Below the pieces are notes generated by a model. That model was given only the letters and a program-made list of their open reading frames with translations, searched no databases and had not been told where the DNA came from. Of a stretch of DNA of 64,000 nucleotides, positions 38,830 through 51,339 are shown piece after piece. Position 1 is the stretch's first letter. Each line of letters starts with the position of its first letter. Both the position numbers and the translations under genes were made by a program. The stretch comes from Prostheceraeus crozeri (lineage: Eukaryota > Platyhelminthes > Polycladida > Euryleptidae). The stretch is taken from contig CAJQUW010009061.1 in assembly GCA_907163375.1 (NCBI GenBank), positions 62,001-126,000 on the forward strand, in the 5' to 3' direction.

Positions 38830-41800
38830 TACGTTGGTCCAACATTGGTCCTTTGAATGTTACATTGGCTTTCAGTGGCCTTCGTTAGCCGACATAAGCC
38901 AACATTGGTCCAACGTTTGCATCTTTCCATTGGTTTCGAAAATTGGTTGGCTTGGAGTTGGCTAACACTGGCCATCTTAATCCTTTAATAAACCAATGTA
39001 AAATGAAAATGTAGATAACCATCTTCGAGCCAATGATGGACCATTAATGGTAATTTTGACTGAAAGGCTAGATGACAGTTGAATAAAGTGCATAGGAAGA
39101 AAAAAAATTGTCATGAAACATACTCTATTAGCGTTGCCCTATTATTGTTTTATTACAATATTTTAATGAATATATATTTCTGAATCAGATTAAATTATCG
39201 ATAAACACATGGGTTATAGATGACACTGAATGTTTCATGCAATATTCACGAATTTAGTTATTAGAATTCGTCAACTGACAAGCACAACAAGGTTTCTCTA
39301 CTACAGATTTCTGTACTTCTCGTTGTCAACATAAAGTCTGCAATTTTTGGGAAATTTGTATCTCAAAACAGGCAAATCAACCTATTGTAAACTTTGCTTG
39401 ATTCACACTTAAGACCTGAATTATCAATTATCTGATGATCTATCAACCAGCACCCATTGGCTTGTCTCTTTTGTAAATGATATGTACCCTTCATAAATAG
39501 ATGTCAATAGACAGTCTGAAAGTTGCTCGTGATGTGAAATGTGTTTGAACTAAGAAAATATTTACTTCATCACAATTCTTTTTGTTTTACTCTTTTGTTC
39601 TAAGTTTTCACTTTCAAGCAATGAGCACAAGATTGGAAGAAACCACAAAAGTAAGAGACGTATTCAGTAACAGCTAGAGTGAGAGATAAATTCGCTTTGA
39701 TAATATTCGAATTACTGATTGAGATTGGCCATTTTTACAGTTTAATGACAAAACCAGACTATAGTTACGATGAGATCTCAGAAAGCGAATCGTGCATTCT
39801 CAGACTACGATTCTTACACATGTAATTCTTACGATGCATACACATACAAAAACAAGTTAAGTGGAATGGAACATCCTCATTTTTTGCAGGAGGTAATCCT
39901 ACTCATACGCGTATGTGCGAATTGTTAACACATGATGTGCCGTTACCTACATTTGGGAATTTAGGATGTGCAGAATTCGTTTTCATTCGGGAATAACTAA
40001 TACATGTATTATGAAGCATTTATAGATGGGATGAATGAAGAGACAGGATCAGCGCATATGTTGGAACCGCAGCACTTCCATGATGTTTTGTCAACATGTT
40101 GGCATGTCTTTCCGAATATATCACTGCCAGTTGAGAATGTTGTCAGTCGCACGCAATGTGTGTGAGACCCCGCTCGTCAGGGTTTGAGTGTTCAGGTTAA
40201 GGTCGAAACGAACTAGATGAGGACCTGCTAATGACTGACCACCTGCAGCATTAGTACGTCTCTTGGTCAATAGGTTCAGTATTGGTAGAAATTGATCATC
40301 AGTAGAATTGTGGCATAAGTGTTGTATTCCACTACTATGTAGAAAAAGAGAGTAGTTATTTATTTTGTGTGGTGTTACTTCTAGTGTGTAGCATTATTTC
40401 TATTAAGTTCTAATATACGCCTACACATAGCTATATGTCATAGTCGGCTGCCAATCTTCCGCCATCTGGCTGAAATTCGCCAAAAAAGGGTCTGAAAAGT
40501 CGTCTATTTTTCATCCACGGACACGGACGGCTTGCTCTCTATAAATTCAGTGAAATCGTTAATGCTACATGCTTCAAACTGCTTCAACCTAATAATTGTC
40601 TACAATTACTCTCAGATATTGGTGGTATCGTGACTGTCGTCTAACATAATTTCGGAGATTTTATTATCCGACCATTCGACCTTTTGATGTTTAAAAAATT
40701 TCCGCCCAAACGACTTTCTTCTGTTGGCAGCTGTGCATAGTGTCACTGCATTTTTTGTTTCCATTCTCTATTTTTTGTTACTTTATCAATCGTCCTTATC
40801 TTGTTTCGATCATGATTTTCTTGACTATCGCGACAGCAATTTGCAATGCTTCATAGAAAAAGTGAGAGCAATACTGTGTATCATCAACAGGTTGAATTAC
40901 GCAGATTCTTTGTCCATTCTCCTTTTGATTCGATCACAATTTGAATTCTTTTCCACATACATGTGTATGTTTCCTTGATTTCTTCGTCATGATACCACAT
41001 CATCAGGAAAGGTGAGACCATCTGTTGCTATGCTTTGCGATATTTTTTCGATAGCCAGTAAATTTTTGATTGGTTCAAGGCCTAGTTGCGGCATTGACTC
41101 CCTTCGAAAATGTTCCATGCATTTCCGACTAAAGTGACAAGCAGCGTTGCATTGTTGAAGAAAATTGCCATCATGCTTAAGACATTACGTACGATGGTCG
41201 ATGATTCGACTCTGACATGGAAACCGGCCGGGATGTTGGTGTCGGTCGGGCTCCGTAGCCGGCCTAGATCGAACTTCCGACCGGGATTTATACCGGCTTC
41301 CGTAGATTTAATCCAAGATTCAGCCTATTTTAGCTCAGCTTCCTGTTCTCAAGGCCTATTTTGGATCGGCTTCGGGCAAGCTGCCTCACGTTGAATGCAA
41401 TTATTGAGAGCAAATTCAGTTCGCCGGCACTGATCGAGCCAGATCACAGAGAAATAAACAATATGTTCTTACAATGGTGAAGTTACTAATATTCATCAAT
41501 TTTTGAATTACTCTTTTAATCGTAGCACACGTTGAATATCCAATCAGACTGCTCAAATGATTCGTCAGGAATTCGTCTGGCTAATAAGTCAATAAATGTT
41601 TCCAATATCATCGGAAGGCAGAAACATTTAACTATACCTCATTTAATTAGTGACACTGTTTATTACGGTCTCCCTAAAGTAATCGCGTAGAAACTATCCA
41701 CTAATGTTTTTGCTTTTTGATTGCTTATGAAAATGAAAGTGATTTCAGTTTGATTCAAATTTTAGTCTTAAATGAACAGAAGCACGTTTTTATGATTCAC

Positions 41801-42471
41801 ATTGCAAATGCCTTGGAACTTGAGGGATTACTCTTGTCACATCAGTCGTATTTTTTCATTCGCTCAAGAGATCCATTGTCCTCGTTGCCGCTGCTATCGT
41901 CAAAAATCCTTGCCTTAACGACGTCTGCTTCTACTGGACTCTTGATCCCTTTATTCACTTAGTTTTGTTTAAACATCCACATCAGAGTCTATACGCATGG
42001 GTTTCATGATTTCATTTGTGCAATGCTTCATGATTGACGGCATCTACCTTAACAACCACTAATTTCATACTTCTTGAGCAAGTCCAAACATTTGCTTCTG
42101 CCTCAGAAACTCATGCTGCTGAAATTCTGAGCAAATTGCGCGGCTTATCTTGAGTGCCATGCCTTACTCGAAACCCTAGACCATATCGGTATGGACACGA
42201 CAATGACCCCAAACGACGTTTACTTATGCAGAAATTTCAGACAGTATTGTCTGTGTATTTCATTGTCTACGTTTGATGTTCTTTGAGTAAGAGTAAATAT
42301 ATACCCATACAATACACAGATAATGCTGTCTTGAATTCCTACAAAAGAGTATGACGTTTGGGGACCTTATGCCCATGCAGACATGTCTTCGTGTAAGACA
42401 TGGTACGTAAGACAAGCGGCGCAGCAATTTGTTCAATGTATGGGCTACATGTGAGACTAAGCTCAAATCGC
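38830..42471. other. Left interior of the CCCAAGTA element, no gene seen
   Basis: AT-rich sequence with short chance open frames only. I see no transposase motif, RNA gene or clear tandem array. Confidence 0.6.
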
Positions 42472-43527
42472 TTAACCCTAGGCGTACCAAGCTCCCAACC
42501 AACCTTAGGCATACCAAGGTGTGATTTTTAAAATCACACCTTTATTTTACCTTTTTCTCATGGAAAGCAAATAAATTGTTCAGCAAAGTAAGAAATACGT
42601 TTTTGCTAATTATTATGTTCTATTTATTCATTTATCTTTTAGACAAATTGTCAAAAATCACTATGTTCAATGAAAACATCTTACTCGATGAATATATTTC
42701 AATGTAAGACCAAAAGCTATTGTTTAATATCAAAAGGTGAATATATTTTTTATTTCAGAAAGTCATACAGCTTTTATTCGTTGTATAAATATACTTGTAA
42801 ATAATTTTGCTTCACTCAGCGCAGCAATCATCACAGACATAGCCAACAGATTGACTATGCTTGCCACAAACTGGGCGATCACATAGTTGACACTGGACCT
42901 TGGTCGAATTACAACCTTGGTTGCAATATCCCTGATGACCTGCAAAGAGCACACCGATTGACAGAGCGTCCGTCCGGCTGAGTTGAAGATGAAGGGACAT
43001 CGGTTACGAATAATCTCATGGCAGAGATGACATCACTGTGTATTCCATTTGAATTTGCTAGCCGATAAGCTATGTATTCGGAAACAAGCTCCAGCGACAA
43101 TTTTTGAAGGAAGAATCGGCGAACCTGGTTGCCACGCTTTCCTGACCATCCGGGGTGACACGCCTCAAAAATAGTCAAAGTATTGATTGCTGCAATGTCC
43201 AACAGATTCTGGAAATGTACAAGTGTCTATCTTCGAGTCATACTTCGTGTAGAGTAATTTCCACACATTTGGTCCAACGTATCGACACCACCTTTCGTCC
43301 GATTGTATTCAAGGATTATTTCAGGTTTCCACTTAAGTTCTTCTCCCGAAATCACTTTGTCATGATGTTGAGATGAGATCATGAATATAGACTTTGATGT
43401 TTCAGAAAACCCGATAAGATCCACGTATCCGGAAATAAGGTATAAATCAAAAGTAATTGATTTCAGCGGATACAAATTGTATTAATGAATAAATTAACCA
43501 ATATTTCGCCTTACGGCTTTCTCAAGG

Positions 43528-44067
43528 TTACAAAATAAAAACAGAGATGAAGCATTTATATACAGAGCAAGATATGAGTTCACGACAAGTAGGAGAGAAG
43601 TGTTCCCAAACCTCGAAGTCAATGTGCAAGCCTTGACATCCATTCATTAATGCCCCGCTGTGACGACGAATGTATATAGCCTCCAGCGAGCGCCTTTTCT
43701 GAGTGTTGTTCAAATTCTGATGTAGAACGGACCATGATATGCAGGGTGAGGGGCAACCTGCGTCATTGGTCTTAATGTGTTGGAAGACCGCACTGCTATC
43801 TTGAGTCAAATGTTCTTTCACTCTCGAACGGACACAGCGGGAAGACTCACCTATATATATTGCATTGCATAATTTGCACGTAATTTTGTAAATTAAGTTC
43901 TTGGTGTAGCATAATTTTCGTTTTTCACTGATAACGCACGTATCACAATCATCTTTGCAAAGTATGCGTTGTTTGGGTGGGTGAAATATTTTACGCAAAG
44001 ATTTCCCAGATTCAAAATACAAAAATATATAGTCAGATAATGAAGATCGTTGTACCGTGTTAATCAT
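43528..44067 (-). pseudogene. Penelope-like GIY-YIG endonuclease, left copy
   Basis: The 179-residue frame holds a Cys cluster (CKDDCDTCVISEKRKLC), then LIYKITCKLCNAIYIGES (GIY-YIG core), RSRVKEHL (catalytic Arg) and RRSLEAIYI (Glu). It lacks the reverse transcriptase because of 5' truncation, and is almost identical to the plus-strand copy. Confidence 0.85.
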
Positions 44068-44380
44068 TCTTCTTTTGGTAGCTTCGTCAACAAAAGGACA
44101 ACGAACGAAAATTCTCCCATCTTTGTTTTTCTGTTCCCCTTTGTGATTTTTATTTTTTTGGAGATATTAGTGTTGTATTTTTCGCAATTTTTCGTGTAAA
44201 CACTTCAGTATCCAAAAAGGGTAATAAACCATTATTAGGCAACTCCATAGTGGTACAATATACCCGTGGGATTCTGCTTCTCCTACGTCCGTCAAAAGAG
44301 CTATTATTCTCGGAGAATTACGGAGAGCTGATGCTCGATCTACAACAGAAGAAGCAAGGATATATTCGGAACAACTTGTT

Positions 44381-45079
44381 TTGAATCGGCTTAGGAACAA
44401 TGGTTACCCATATCGGTATCTACGAAAAATACAACACCAATATCTCCAAAAAAATAAAAATCACAAAGGGGAACAGAAAAACAAATATGGGAGAATTTTC
44501 GTTCGTTGTCCTTTTGTTGACGAAGCTACCAAAAGAAGAATGATTAGCACGGTACAACGATCTTCATTATCTGACTATATATTTTTGCATTTTGAATCTG
44601 GGAAATCTTTGCGTAAAATATTTCACCCACCCAAACAACGCATACTTTGCAAAGATGATTGTGATACGTGCGTTATCAGTGAAAAACGAAAATTATGCTA
44701 CACCAAGAACTTAATTTACAAAATTACGTGCAAATTATGCAATGCAATATATATAGGCGAGTCTTCCCGCTGTGTCCGTTCGAGAGTGAAAGAACATTTG
44801 ACTCAAGATAGCAGTGCGGTCTTCCAACACATTAAGACCAATGACGCAGGTTGCCCCTCACCCTGCATATCATGGTCCGTTCTACATCAGAATTTGAACA
44901 ACACTCAGAAAAGGCGCTCGCTGGAGGCTATATACATTCGTCGTCACAGCGGGGCATTAATGAATGGATGTCAAGGCTTGCACATTGACTTCGAGGTTTG
45001 GGAACACTTCTCTCCTACTTGTCGTGAACTCATATCTTGCTCTGTATATAAATGCTTCATCTCTGTTTTTATTTTGTAA
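44381..45079 (+). pseudogene. Penelope-like reverse-transcriptase end and GIY-YIG endonuclease, right copy
   Basis: The longer of the two copies. Upstream of the endonuclease it includes the end of the reverse transcriptase (NRLRNNGYP, and open sequence from about 44300 reading ELRRADARSTTEEARIYSEQ). The GIY-YIG domain is as in the left copy. The N terminus is missing. Confidence 0.85.
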
Positions 45080-46475
45080 CCTTGAGAAAGCCGTAAGGCG
45101 AAATATTGGTTAATTTATCCATTAATACAATTTGTATCCGCTGAAATCAATTACTTTTGATTTAGACTTTGATGGTTTGGCTTGATACGCACAAAGCGTG
45201 ACCTTTCCATTAATAGGTGCTCCAAAAACAAACTCCAAGTCTTCAGGATTCATCTTCTTCAATTTGAGAGGTATTTTTCTCTTATTGGCCATTAGAGTTC
45301 CAACATACGCAGTTGAATGCTCTTGGAGTAGCTCTTTGACGACTTTGTAACTTGAGAAATAGCGATCTCCAGTTACATTCGAATTCCTGCCAGTACCAAG
45401 GTGTGGACGTAATAGGGCCATCGTCAATTGTCGCACTGTGTTCGCCTGTTCGTGTTCAGCTGCACTTCTTGGGTCTCTTGGCCTCTTGGTAAAAGGACTG
45501 CCATTGCAGAAGTATCGATTCTCTGCATCCACGCACCATCTGAACATATCACCATACTTCCATGTTTCATTGGATTATAAGTACGGTGTGGAGAACGACA
45601 AAGATAGGTGACCAACTGCTCATCGATAACGATAAAAGGACTTGGATCATAATGTGCAGACAAGTTGCAATTGAATTCCTCCCAGACTTCTCGGAATGCA
45701 GCGTAGTTATCGTATACAGCTCTGTCTTTGCGGTCTTCTCTACTATCAAAGGAAATCAATTCCAACCACATTGAGAATCTATTTCTCGGCATTGATGCAC
45801 GATAGAAGGCATTTGAACTCCGTTGCCTGGGTATTTTGCAGTCCTTCTGTAAGCCACGGTAGTACATAACTCCCATGAATGCCTTCAACTCTGATAGTCT
45901 GAATGTCACGTCCTTTCCAAGTTTATCAGCCTTTTCTTGAGTATAATCCAATATTTTTTGTAGCAGAGACTCTGGAAAGAACGATTGCCACTTCTCAAGA
46001 ATTGTGATTTTGAAGGCAGAAGGCGTAGGACCGACTCGACCTCGAAATATGTTTTCTGATCCCCGACGACTTGAATGTGGTGGGCTTGCACTCCATATTT
46101 GACCATCTTTGTCTTTTAATCCATCTTCATCACTTGGTTCTTCATCGCTAGTGTCTTCGCTCTCCTCGTCTTGAACAGGATCTATAAGCACTGGTGGTTC
46201 ATTTTCATCTGACATGTCTTCACCACTACCATCGTCTCCTCTGCTCTCTTCTTCCAAAATTCTTGACAGTGCAACTTCGGCAGTTAGTCTCTTTGGCGGC
46301 ATCGTATGAAACAAGATTTCAACCAAACTAATCGCAGCAAGCTTCATGATGCCTGATATAACGTCGGAATCAAAGTTAGTGGGCAGTGTTTATGCAGCGG
46401 TCTGGCAGACAAATCTGGACAAAGAAAACTCAAAGTCTGATTTTCAAAATCACACGTTGGTACGCCTAGGGTTAA

Positions 46476-48150
46476 ATCGTTGCTGCTTCCGGAATATTAG
46501 TCCATGACGAATTATAAATCATTCCCTCATTTCATTTTTCATGTATGTTTACAGTCAGGTTTGTATCTCGCCAACATTTTGAAATATATAATACAGTGCA
46601 TTCCATATACATGCGATCATGAAATAGCACATATTTTTTCTTTTAGCCGAAACTTTATTTGTCACTAAAATTATACAGACTGGTCGACGTGGTTTCAGCA
46701 CTCAGTGCTTTTGTCAATACCTAACCAAAACTATGTTTGCATCTTAATTATATCTTATCGTGTTATGATTCAATTCCCTGCGCTCATGATTCAATTCTTG
46801 CTCATCAACATCTTATTTGCTTGCTTTTATGTCCTTGTATCTAATGTTTCTAATTAGTTTTCAGTCAATTTTGCCAAAATTCAGAGCTATAAGGGATTAT
46901 GGTGAAGTGTTTGCTATATTGCTCATCATTTTCACGAAATATTTGAATTATTTGGCACAATCATCTGAATTGGCTACAGCATCAGGAGTTCCAACACATT
47001 CTGGTAAGACAAGAATCGGGATTACGAATTGGAGAAATTGAGATATTTTTAAAGTACACGTCTATGGGTTTACTTTGCAGATGATGAAGCACTGCGCTCA
47101 TGATTCAATTCCGCCAACATCCAAATGCTTGCTGCAGAGGACAACTGTTTCCCGTAGAAGATTTTATGAGTTCGAAGTAGGCCAGCGGTATGACAAGGTA
47201 CGGGGACACTGAAATTCGAGTGAATTTAAGCCTACTGACACACTCGATATCATTCATCAAGTATGTTCCTGATTTTTCAGTGATAACAGACTCGTTTTAT
47301 TCTTGCATTGTTGCTCATCGGTATGTATTCGCACGGTTAATTCAACTTCTACTTGATAAGGAAAATGCATGAACAGATTGTTTCCGGAAATGCTGTTCTT
47401 GTCTATTCAAGGAGTTTTCAAGGAGCGCGACTTTGACGTATGGACGAAACATCATGTACAATCATATGTTTAAAAAGTCTTGGAAATACTTATGAAGCAA
47501 TACTACATGAACACTAAATATTACAAATTTTTTGAATTTATTATTGTTGAAATGCTTCGCACATGTGTCAAAGTCGTGCTCATTCTTGATAACTCAATTA
47601 ACAGGTAAAGACAGCATTTTTCATAAATGGAATAACTGTTAATATGTTTTCATACTCATGCAGCAGTTGAATCTAGCTGGACACATCAAAGAGTAACAAT
47701 GTAAGAATAGAACGAGTCAGATATCGCCGCAATATTAGAACTACGCTTCAGATGAATGCCCTCAATCGAGTTCGAAATTTAATGTAATCACGCTTCTTCA
47801 CTCTCAATTGAGTGCGAAAAGTGAAAATCGCGTTTGATCGCAATACATTTAATACATTAAGTCGACCAATGTTTGCTAATGGGAGGCTACGGTGGGATTT
47901 GGTTGACCAATATAAGCTATCGGCGGCAGCTAAAGGTTACGTTGGCTTAAAGAGGCAATAAAGTGGGATTAAATTGGCGTTTGTTGGCATAAGGATGGCT
48001 AGAGCGGCGCTTGGATGGCCATCGCACGAAAATATGTTGGATTACGTTGGTTCAAGACCGGTTCTAGGTTGGATTGCCTTCATAGAACCAATGTAGGCCC
48101 GCTGTATCATTTCCAACTTTTGACCATTGTAAATGGCCAATAAAGGTCCA
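46476..48150. other. Right interior of the CCCAAGTA element, no gene seen
   Basis: No coding signal. A phrase of about 20 bp (gcgctcatgattcaatt) occurs twice, near 46780 and 47093. The last 300 bp is rich in ttgg/ccaa subterminal motifs. Confidence 0.6.
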
Positions 48151-48181
48151 ACGTAGTACTAACGTATCCGTGTTACTTGGG

Positions 48182-49643
48182 TTAGTTCATCACCATTCTC
48201 TCTATATGAAAACTCCTTATCTTTGGGCATGCGCTCCATTTGTAGTTTACCTCGCTTACACCATTCGTAATGAGTTTCAAATCTATTTTTACTCCTAAAG
48301 TTGCGAATGCATCTGTCACAGTAATAAATCTCTGATGAGGTAGAATTTCTTAAGTGGTGGTATAAGCGAGAAATTTTGGGAATAGCGCAGTAGTGCCATT
48401 CCTCACTGTCATCCTGTCTTACTAATAAAAGGTTGACAACGTGGTCATAACAACTCGAACGCGAGTTGTAGCGGACACCCTTCAATCCCTTTTCCCAAAC
48501 ATGGAGAACTATTTTGATGTTGTTCAATTTTTCAAATTTTTCTATATCTTTAATTTTCATATCTTCACTATTGCAGTCATCAAACTTTAATTCATTCTCC
48601 CACTGTTGATACTTACTCTTTCGGTATCGGCTATACTGTACATCATTATAGTGGAGAATGGAGAGGACGGCATACTTAAAGCATTGCGATTCGCAATCTA
48701 CAGAAATGACTGCTTTTTTATTTTTTAAACTTTTCGGAAGTTTAAAGGAGCCTCGTCCATAGTAGTTCTCTAATAAAGTGATTTTAATCATGGCGGTCTC
48801 AATACCATCAAAGACGAGACCACTATCACGCTCGTTAAATTTATCTATATTTAATTTTAACCCTTGGATATGAAAATTTATCCAAGACTCACAGTCTACA
48901 ACTTCGGTTGCAGGAGAGGAGGGTATGTGAAACTCCAACCTCTCTACTATTTGACCAGTATGGTGGTCGATTTTTACATATTTTATTTTGAGATAGATGT
49001 GCGCCTTCATTCTAAAATTGACTAAATTGTTGAAGAGCGCACCAATCAAAGATGAATTTTGATGAAACCATTCTTCAAAGTCAGTAATGGTTTCTGAGGA
49101 TTCCATCTGGTAGTTCCTCACTAAATTATTTATCGACACTTCAGAGAGTCGGATAGAGGAGGTGCTGTTAGTATAACTATCGTCACTGTGTGTATGTCGA
49201 AGTCTATGTGAAGATAGTTCAAAATGTGACTCAAAAGACTGAATGCATAAATCGCAAGAAAAGGAGACATCGTTAACAGAATCATCCCCACCTTCGGAGA
49301 TTGATGCTGACTTAGGTCTACAAACACCTCGCTTGATGTGTCGGATGAGATCACGCTTCCTCGTGAAGATGTGCCCACAGTCAGCACATTCCCGATCGTT
49401 GCATTCCCGCGACAATGTTGACATGGACTCGCTCGAGATGGGACTGGTATCACCTGAAAGAGAAATCATTCTATAATCTCTGTTCAAGTCTCAGTGTATT
49501 GTTACAACCTACCTTGACTCAACAACTCTAAACTTTCCTCGAGAAGGGAGGGCGTTGGTGATGAAGTTGATGCCTGAAATTGAGGAAGATGCTATTAGCC
49601 ACACGTTTGAGGGAGATGAGTGAAGAAATTTTCAACTTACCAT
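48182..49643 (-). pseudogene. POLB: DNA polymerase B of Polinton B, N-terminal part
   Basis: Two C2H2-type fingers (CADCGHIFTRKRDLIRHIKR, CDLCIQSFESHF), the shared N-terminal module (WINFHIQGLKLNIDKF), a CFKYAVLSILHY segment like Polinton A, and YYCDRCIRNF before the exonuclease. The 5' end is split by two introns: ATG alone at 49641-49643, then a short exon starting GCATCAACTTC, then the long exon. This splice layout is seen, not tested. The rest of the gene is at 36380-38805. Confidence 0.85.
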
Positions 49644-49771
49644 TTGAACGAAATTATGTTTAAGCTTGATACTTCAACAAGATAGAGACTTCACTCAAAT
49701 TTTGAATTCACGAGAGAGCAGTTCACTTATACGTCTCAACGACAGACTGAAATGACACGAATGTCACTTTG

Positions 49772-49779
49772 CATATATA
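49772..49779 (-). promoter_or_regulatory. TATA-like box of Polinton B PolB
   Basis: The minus strand reads GTATATATGC about 130 bp before the ATG-only exon. Confidence 0.5.
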
Positions 49780-49876
49780 CTTTCATATTCATCATTCATT
49801 GGCTGTTCATTCTGATTGGTTGCTTGTTGATACTTAAGAATTAGAAAACATTTCAAAGTTATTATTCACAGTCAAC

Positions 49877-50324
49877 ATGACAAGCCCTCCGACAACACCA
49901 AACACAAAATTCTCTTCTCCATGCTCAACACCAAAGGCGCTCGTTGCACCAAACGCCCCAACGAAGGGGAAGGTAGAGAGGGTGCACCGACTGGACAATA
50001 TCAGAAAGTTGTCATTACCAGCGGACAATGAAGAGAGTGTATGTGAGAAGGAGTGTCCCGACTTAACAGGCGTGAGGTGGAAGTATCTTCAGTACGATAC
50101 TGACGATGTGATGGAGATCACCAGCACGAAATTCCTCCACCAATTATGAGAGTGGTACACCCCTAACCCCCAGCCACGAACTATGGCGGAGTGGGAGTAT
50201 ATTGACAAAGTGAGGCTCGCAGTGGAAGAACGATTAAAGCAAGTGAACTGTTTTTGTTATCTATGTGAAGCCAGACTCTAGGACGATATTGACGATGAAG
50301 ACCTTTTGAAATACATGCCATAAT
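49877..50324 (+). pseudogene. Thr/Pro-rich small protein of Polinton B (probably broken)
   Basis: The open part (to 50149) encodes 90 residues opening MTSPPTTPNTKFSSPCSTPK with an acidic, Tyr/Asp-rich end. Coding-like sequence seems to continue to about 50324 with a CFCYLCEARL cluster. It is divergent from PolB. The place and composition recall 776-1240 of Polinton A. Function unknown. Confidence 0.4.
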
Positions 50325-50381
50325 AAATTTTTATTTCGTATTATCTTTGCTTTCATACTGACTTGCTTGAACGGGGCTTCA

Positions 50382-50783
50382 GTGGATGATTTAACCATGT
50401 ATACTTTTTCATTTGGAAATAGTAGCACGCTTAGTCTAACTTGTAAATCTTATAACATTTCATATGGGCGATGATGGTAGATGAAATAGTGTTAAATAAA
50501 ATTAAGATGGCTTACACTTCTGATACAGGGATAGCAATCGACTGCGATCCATGTGTAAAGAGCTTGTTAGACTACGAATGGGCTTAAGTGGATGATTTAA
50601 CCATGTATACTTTTTCATTTGGAAATAGTAGCACGCTTAGTCTAACTTGTAAATCTTATAACATTTCATATGGGCGATGATGGTAGATGAAATAGTGTTA
50701 AATAAAATTAAGATAGCTTACACTTCTGATACAGGGATAGCAATCGACTGCGATCCATGTGTAAAAGCTTGTTAGACTACGGA
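50382..50783. repeat. Two 204-bp tandem copies
   Basis: The unit agtggatgatttaacc to gcttgttagactacg occurs twice with only a few differences, implying a recent duplication. Confidence 0.92.
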
Positions 50784-51330
50784 AGAGAGAAGTGTGTTAT
50801 GTTGCGTGTGGCGCGTGAGTGTCCTCCCATTTCATTCCATTCATCAATTCGTCTCATTGATAGAGACAGGTAGAACTCATGGTTCTCATAACGTATGCAA
50901 TGGAAAGTTTTTGGCAACCTTCGACAGTTGGCTAAATGTCGCCCTGGCGCGAATGCATACTACGTTGAGACAGAGGCAATCACTTGCAAACATGACGCAG
51001 AGAGGTTTAACAAGATTGACCATTGCCGAATGTCCCTTGTGGTATACATAGCTACGGGTTTCACCGCCGCCCTTTACAGGAACGCCCGTCGAAAGGAAGT
51101 ATTACACCGAACTTCATTTGCAACGTTCAAGTTGACTGATAGCAGATTCAACTTAATGATAGTATTCGCCAGTCCGAAGGATGCCCAGGGCAAACAGCGT
51201 GGAGGTTCTATCATGTCTTGCCCCATGGTGGCCCTTAAGAGAGCCGTTGGTTCGTTCTCGTCGCATCTGAAAAATAGAAAGAAAATAGATGAAATTATAT
51301 TCAAGTGATAGAGATGATATTAACTTACCA
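50784..51330. other. Possible 3' exon region of the zinc/coiled-coil gene
   Basis: On the minus strand a donor gtaagt near 51328 and an acceptor tttttcag near 51268 suggest a short intron after the coiled-coil ORF. A 137-residue plus-strand frame (50895-51308) overlaps it; it has no recognisable motif and I do not call it a gene. Confidence 0.35.
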
Positions 51331-51339
51331 TAAATCAAT

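Larger units (their letters stand above)
43400..45162. mobile_element. Inverted pair of 5'-truncated Penelope-like element copies
   Basis: Two arms (about 43443-44187 and 44424-45164) are near-perfect inverted copies around a central 236 bp. A 12-bp direct duplication (tagactttgatg) flanks the unit at 43388-43399 and 45163-45174. Penelope-like elements often insert as partial inverted or tandem copies with target duplications of this size. An extra 43 bp at the left (43400-43442) lacks a partner. Confidence 0.88.
42812..46302 (-). pseudogene. piggyBac transposase (frameshifted, interrupted)
   Basis: The start is MPPKRLTAEVAL, followed by an acidic N-terminal region. The DDE_Tnp_1_7 core shows FIVIDEQLVTY with RTYNPMKHG (first Asp), MFRWCVDAENRYF, NVTGDRYFSS (second Asp) and LEYNRTKGGVDTLDQM (third Asp). 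A Cys-rich end (RCALC, CQLCDRPVC, VCDDCC) is the usual zinc-binding tail. A frameshift lies near 45.54 kb, at least two more occur between 43.23 and 42.9 kb, and the Penelope-like pair is inserted between QAKPSKS and IFMISSQHHDK. Confidence 0.92.
42476..46471. mobile_element. piggyBac-type DNA transposon
   Basis: The ends are ccctaggcgtaccaa and its inverse ttggtacgcctaggg (15 bp perfect), flanked by TTAA at 42472-42475 and 46472-46475, the piggyBac target. A further inverted motif, aaaatcacac, lies close inside both ends. Length is 3996 bp including a 1.8-kb Penelope-like insertion. The transposase is on the minus strand. Confidence 0.95.
38806..48181. mobile_element. Unclassified DNA element with CCCAAGTA ends, inserted in PolB
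   Basis: The ends are inverted: cccaagtagcacag on the left and, reversed, cccaagtaacacgg on the right. Subterminal zones are full of degenerate ttggtccaac and ccaatgt motifs in both orientations. Flanking bases suggest a 2-bp duplication (tt). Net of the piggyBac the element is about 5.4 kb. No transposase was found, so it is probably non-autonomous. I cannot assign a superfamily. Confidence 0.75.

Noticed and set aside
42476-46471. piggyBac and Penelope-like genes as cargo of the Polinton
   Set aside because: Each has its own ends and target duplications, so they are later insertions, not Polinton genes.
50895-51308. 137-codon plus frame in Polinton B
   Set aside because: It runs across a probable minus-strand intron and exon, and shows no family motif.
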